NCBI GenBank assembly: GCA_038277395.1
Contig: CM076190.1
Span: 126,324,197 to 126,388,196 of the forward strand
DNA from: Dryocosmus kuriphilus
Taxonomy: Eukaryota; Arthropoda; Insecta; Hymenoptera; Cynipidae
DNA: 64,000 nt
Reading direction: 5' to 3'
Made by a program: the position numbers and the translations under genes. Position 1 is the first letter of the stretch. Each line of letters starts with the position of its first letter. Under the pieces are notes generated by a model. The model did not search any database. It had not been told where the DNA came from and saw only the letters and a list, made by a program, of their open reading frames with translations. Below are positions 58,201-64,000 of this stretch, one piece after another.

Positions 58201-61200
58201 ATGTACTGCCCCTGGATTGCCTTTTGAGAAATAGGGTAATTAAAAGTGGTACATCTATCTTTTTTCATATAGAAATAGACCCATTTTTGACATAAGACGG
58301 CCGATGCCCAGCAGTTTTGGCGAATTTTGACCCTCACGCGGGCACATTTTTTTTTGAGTTTTTAAATTTGAAATTTGAATGTACTGCCCCTGGATTGCCT
58401 TTTGAGAAATAGGGTAATTAAAAGTGGTACATCTATCTTTTTTCATATAGAAATAGACCCATTTTTGACATAAGACGGCCGATGCCCAGCAGTTTTGGCG
58501 AATTTTGACCCTCACATATAGCACGGGCCCAGCACATTTTTTTTTTTTTAGTTTTTAAATTTGAATGTACTGCCCCTGGATTGCCTTTTGAGAAATAGGG
58601 TAATTAAAAGTGGTACATCTATCTTTTTTCATATAGAAATAGACCCATTTTTGACATTAGACGGCCGATGCCCAGCAGTTTTGGCGAATTTTGACCCTCA
58701 CGCGGGCACATTTTTTTAGTTTTTAAATTTGAATGTACTGCCCCTGGATTGCCTTTTGAGAAATAGGGTAATTAAAAGTGGTACATCTATCTTTTTTCAT
58801 ATAGAAATAGACCCATTTTTGACATAAGACGGCCGATGCCCAGCAGTTTTGGCGAATTTTGACCCTCACGCGGGCACATTTTTTTAGTTTTTAAATTTGA
58901 ATGTACTGCCCCTGGATTGCCTTTTGAGAAATAGGGTAATTAAAAGTGGTACATCTATCTTTTTTCATATAGAAATAGACCCATTTTTGACATAAGACGG
59001 TCGATGCCCAGCAGTTTTGGCGAATTTTGACCCTCACGCGGGCACATTTTTTTAGTTTTTAAATTTGAATGTACTGCCCCTGGATTGCCTTTTGAGAAAT
59101 AGGGTAATTAAAAGTGGTACATCTATCTTTTTTCATATAGAAATAGACCCATTTTTGACATAAGACGGCCGATGCCCAGCAGTTTTGGCGAATTTTGACC
59201 CTCACGCGGGCACATTTTTTTAGTTTTTAAATTTGAATGTACTGCCCCTGGATTGCCTTTTGAGAAATAGGGTAATTAAAAGTGGTACATCTATCTTTTT
59301 TCATATAGAAATAGACCCATTTTTGACATTTTTTGACCCTCAAGACGGGCACATTTTTTCGAATGTACTGCCCCTGGAGCAGAAATTTTGGGTACATCTA
59401 TCTTTTTTCATATAGAAATAGACCCATTTTTGACATAAGACGGTCGATGCCCAGCAGTTTTGGGCAATTTTGACCCTCACGCGGGCACATTTTTTAGTTT
59501 TTAAATTTGAATGTACTGCCCCTGGATTGCCTTTTGAGAAATAGGGTAATTAAAAGTGGTACATCTATCTTTTTTTTCATATAGAAATAGACCCATTTTT
59601 GACATAAGACGGGCGATGCCCAGCAGTTTTGGCGAATTTTGACCCTCACGCGGGGGCACATTTTTTTAGTTTTTAAATTTGAATGTACTGCCCCTGGATT
59701 GCCTTTTGAGAAATAGGGTAATTAAAAGTGGTACATCTATCTTTTTTCATATAGAAATAGACCCATTTTTGACATAAGACGGCCGATGCCCAGCAGTTTT
59801 GGCGAATTTTGACCCTCACGCGGGCACATTTTTTTAGTTTTTAAATTTGAATGTACTGCCCCTGGATTGCCTTTTTTTAGAGAAATAGGGTAATTAAAAA
59901 AGTGGTACATCTATCTTTTTTTCATATAGAAATAGACCCATTTTTGACATAAGACGGCCGATGCCCAGCAGTTTTGGCGAATTTTGACCCTCACGCGGGC
60001 ACATTTTTTTTTTTTTAAATTTGAATGTACTGCCCCTGGATTGCCTTTTGAGAAATAGGGTAATTAAAAGTGGTACATCTATCTTTTTTTTCATATAGAA
60101 ATAGACCCATTTTTGACATAAGACGGCCGATGCCCAGCAGTTTTGGCGAATTTTGACCCTCACGCGGGCACATTTTTTTTAGTTTTTAAATTTGAATGTA
60201 CTGCCCCTGGATTGCCTTTTGAGAAATAGGGTAATTAAAAGTGGTACATCTATCTTTTTTTTGACATATAGAAATAGACCCATTTTTGACATAAGACGGC
60301 CGATGCCCAGCAGTTTTGGCGAATTTTGACCCTCACGCGGGCACATTTTTTTAGTTTTTAAATTTGAATGTACTGCCCCTGGATTGCCTTTTGAGAAATA
60401 GGGTAATTAAAAGTGGTACATCTATCTTTTTTCATATAGAAATAGACCCATTTTTGACATAAGACGGCCGATGCCCAGCAGTTTTGGCGAATTTTGACCC
60501 TCACGCGGGCACATTTTTTTTAGTTTTTTTTTGAAATTTGAATGTACTGCCCCTGGATTGCCTTTTGAGAAATAGGGTAATTAAAAGTGGTACATCTATC
60601 TTTTTTCATATAGAAATAGACCCATTTTTGACATAAGACGGTCGATGCCCAGCAGTTTTGGCGAATTTTGACCCTCACGCGGGCACATTTTTTTTAGTTT
60701 TTAAATTTGAATGTACTGCCCCTGGATTGCCTTTTGAGAAATAGGGTAATTAAAAGTGGTACATCTATCTTTTTTCATATAGAAATAGACCCATTTTTTT
60801 TGACATACATAAGACGGTCCGATGCCCAGCAGTTTTGGCGAATTTTGACCCTCACGCGGGCACATTTTTTTTAGTTTTTAAATTTGAATGTACTGCCCCT
60901 GGATTGCCTTTTGAGAAATAGGGTAATTAAAAGTGGTACATCTATCTTTTTTCATATAGAAATAGACCCATTTTTGACATAAGACGGCGATGCCCAGCAG
61001 TTTTGGCGAATTTTGACCCTCACGCGGGCACATTTTTTTAGTTTTTAAATTTGAATGTACTGCCCCTGGATTGCCTTTTGAGAAATAGGGTAATTAAAAG
61101 TGGTACATCTATCTTTTTTCATATAGAAATAGACCCATTTTTGACATAAGACGGCCGATGCCCAGCAGTTTTGGCGAATTTTGACCCTTTGGCACATTTT

Positions 61201-64000
61201 TTTAGTTTTTAAATTTGAATGTACTGCCCCTGGACGAAATAGGGGGTGGTACATTATTTTTTTCATATAGTTTTTAATATTTGAATTTTGACCCTCACGC
61301 GGGCACATTTTTTTTAAGTTTTTAAATTTGAATGTACTGCCCCTGGATTGCCTTTTGAGAAATAGGGTAATTAAAAGTGGTACATCTATCTTTTTTCATA
61401 TAGAAATAGACCCATTTTTGACATAAGACGGTCGATGCCCAGCAGTTTTGGCGAATTTTGACCCTCACGCGGGCACATTTTTTTAGTTTTTAAATTTGAA
61501 TGTACTGCCCCTGGATTGCCTTTTGAGAAATAGGGTAATTAAAAGTGGTACATCTATCTTTTTTTCATATAGAAATAGACCCATTTTTGACATAAGAAGA
61601 CGGCCGATGCCCAGCAGTTTTGGCGAATTTTGACCCTCACGCGGGCACATTTTTTTTTAGTTTTTAAATTTGAATGTACTGCCCCTGGATTGCTTTTGAG
61701 AAATAGGGTAATTAAAAGTGGTACATCTATCTTTTTTCATATAGAAATAGACCCATTTTTGACATAAGACGGCCGATGCCCAGCAGTTTTGGCGAATTTT
61801 GACCCTCACGCGGGCACATTTTTTTTAGTTTTTAAATTTGAATGTACTGCCCCTGGATTGCCTTTTGAGAAATAGGGTAATTAAAAGTGGTACATCTATC
61901 TTTTTTTTTCATATAGAAATAGACCCATTTTTGACATAAGACGGTTGACCCAGCATTTTGCGGACCCTCACGCGGGCCATTTTTTTAGATGCCCAGCAGT
62001 TTTGGCGATCTATTTTTTTCATATAGACCCTCACGCGGGCACATTTTTTTTGACCCTCAGTTTTTTTTTTAATTTGAATGTACTGCCCCTGGATTGCCTT
62101 TTGAGAAATAGGGTAATTAAAAGTGGTAACATCTATCTTTTTTCATATAGAAATAGACCCATTTTTGACATAAGACGGTCGATGCCCAGCAGTTTTGGTG
62201 AATTTTGACCCTCACGCGGGCACATTTTTTTTAAGTTTTTAAATTTTTGATGTGTACTGCCCCTGGATTGCCTTTTGAGAAATAGGGTAATTAAAAGTGG
62301 TACATCTATCTTTTTTCATATAGAAATAGACCCATTTTTGACATAAGACGGCCGATGCCCAGCAGTTTTGGCGAATTTTGACCCTCACGCGGGCACATTT
62401 TTTTAGTTTTTAAATTTGAATGTACTGCCCCTGGATTGCCTTTTGAGAAATAGGGTAATTAAAAGTGGTACATCTATCTTTTTTCATATAGAAATAGACC
62501 CATTTTTGACATAAGACGGCCGATGCCCAGCAGTTTTGGCGAATTTTGACCCTCACGCGGGCACATTTTTTTTTCACGCGGGCACATTTTTAGTTTTTAA
62601 ATTTGAATGTACTGCCCCTGGATTGCCTTTTGAGAAATAGGGTAATTAAAAGTGGTACATCTATCTTTTTTCATATAGAAATAGACCCATTTTTGACATA
62701 AGACGGGTCGATGCCCAGCAGTTTTGGCGAATTTTGACCCTCACGCGGGCACATTTTTTTAGTTTTTAAATTTGAATGTACTGCCCCTGGATTGCCTTTT
62801 GAGAAATAGGGTAATTAAAAGTGGTACATCTATCTTTTTTTTCATATAGAAATAGACCCATTTTTGACATAAGACGGCCGATGCCCAGCAGTTTTGGCGA
62901 ATTTTGACCCTCACGCGGGCACATTTTTTTTGAGTTTTTTTTAAATTTGAATGTACTGCCCCTGGATTGCCTTTTGAGAAATAGGGTAATTAAAAGTGGT
63001 ACATCTATCTTTTTTCATATAGAAATAGACCCATTTTTGACATAAGACGGCCGATGCCCAGCAGTTTTGGCGAATTTTGACCCTCACGCGGGCACATTTT
63101 TTTTTTTTTTTTTTTAAATTTGAATGTACTGCCCCTGGATTGCCTTTTGAGAAATAGGGTAATTAAAAAAAGTGGTACATCTATCTTTTTTCATATAGAA
63201 ATAGACCCATTTTTGACATAAGACGGCCGATGCCCAGCAGTTTTGGCGAATTTTGACCCTCACGCGGGCACATTTTTTTAGTTTTTTAAATTTGAATGTA
63301 CTGCCCCTGGATTGCCTTTTGAGAAATAGGGTAATTAAAAGTGGTACATCTATCTTTTTTCATATAGAAATAGACCCATTTTTGACATAAGAAATAGCAG
63401 TTTTGGTAATTTTGACCCTCACGCGGGCACATTTTTTAGTTTTTAAATTTGAATGTACTGCCCCTGGATTGCCTTTTGAGAAATAGGGTAATTAAAAGTG
63501 GTACATCTATCTTTTTTCATATAGAATAGACCCATTTTTGACATAAGACGGTCGATGCCCAGCAGTTTTGGCGAATTTTGACCCTCACGCGGGCACATTT
63601 TTTTTTTGTTTTTAAATTTGAATGTACTGCCCCCCTGGATTGCCTTTTGAGAAATAGGGTAATTAAAAGTGGTACATCTATCTTTTTTCATATAGAAATA
63701 GACCCATTTTTGACATAAGACGGCCGATGCCCAGCAGTTTTGGCGAATTTTGACCCTCACGCGGGCACATTTTTTTTTCAGTTTTTAAATTTGAATGTAC
63801 TGCCCCTGGATTGCCTTTTGAGAAATAGGGTAATTAAAAGTGGTACATCTATCTTTTTTCATATAGAAATAGACCCATTTTTGACATAAGACGGCGATGC
63901 CCAGCAGTTTTGGCGAATTTTGACCCTCACGCGGGCACATTTTTTTAGTTTTTAATTTGAATGTACTGCCCCTGGATTGCCTTTTGAGAAATAGGGTAAT
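52291..64000 (-). repeat. Satellite array B, same 168-bp monomer, inverted, about 70 copies
   Basis: The monomer of array A in reverse complement fills the rest of the window and runs off the end; by length about 70 monomers. gacggccgat is the commoner variant here. T tracts before agtttttaaattt vary from about 6 to 16. Several monomers are scrambled or truncated (about 53818-53890, 55115-55200, 56215-56355, 56940-57060, 59330-59400, 61190-61305, 61935-62080). Open frames inside are artefacts of the 168-bp period. Confidence 0.97.

Noticed and set aside
33001..64000. Many 60-105-codon frames in the satellite arrays encoding a repeating peptide
   Set aside because: The 168-bp period is a multiple of three, so any open frame repeats. 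The frames appear on both array orientations, lack starts or splice context, and break with every indel.

Overview
This window is repeat-rich, AT-rich eukaryotic DNA, most likely from an insect. The evidence is a BEL/Pao retroelement, R1-clade-like LINEs, a tRNA-derived SINE, a MULE-type transposon with a FLYWCH finger, a Penelope-like fragment, and one spliced chymotrypsin-fold gene of the arthropod serine-protease-homolog kind. The species cannot be named from the sequence. There is no bacterial operon, CRISPR array or phage here, and nearly every long reading frame belongs to a decayed mobile element.

Layout. (1) 1-6.6 kb: a degenerate BEL/Pao pol on the minus strand, split by a 5'-truncated LINE (481-3089) flanked by a 15-bp target duplication. 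(2) 7.65-7.99 kb: a tRNA-derived SINE with intact A and B boxes and a 14-bp duplication. (3) 8.2-10.4 kb: a broken CACTA-related transposase. (4) 10.8-11.5 kb: a GC-rich island with three 132-bp repeats. (5) 12.3-16.5 kb: a nearly full-length second LINE (ORF1 with zinc knuckles; ORF2 with endonuclease and reverse transcriptase) with an 11-bp duplication. (6) 17.9-20.1 kb: a MULE with terminal inverted repeats. (7) 20.6-22.2 kb: a LINE 5' fragment, a pyrimidine block and an unidentified 108-codon frame. (8) 22.7-24.7 kb: a large imperfect foldback.

(9) 25.0-27.6 kb, minus strand: the one plausible host gene, a serine protease homolog in at least three exons. All three catalytic residues appear to be replaced. 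(10) 27.8-29.2 kb: a second pyrimidine block. (11) 30 kb: a Penelope-like reverse transcriptase remnant. (12) 30.9-31.9 kb: a foldback element with CAGGGTG ends.

(13) 32.95-39.47 kb and 52.29 kb to the window end: two arrays of the same 168-bp satellite in opposite orientation. The 12.8 kb between them holds three further long inverted repeats, a 109-bp tandem repeat and dispersed repeat pieces. This giant inverted satellite pair with palindromes inside it is the most unusual architecture in the window. It could be genuine (pericentromeric-type DNA) or partly an assembly product. I found no convincing undescribed enzymatic system.
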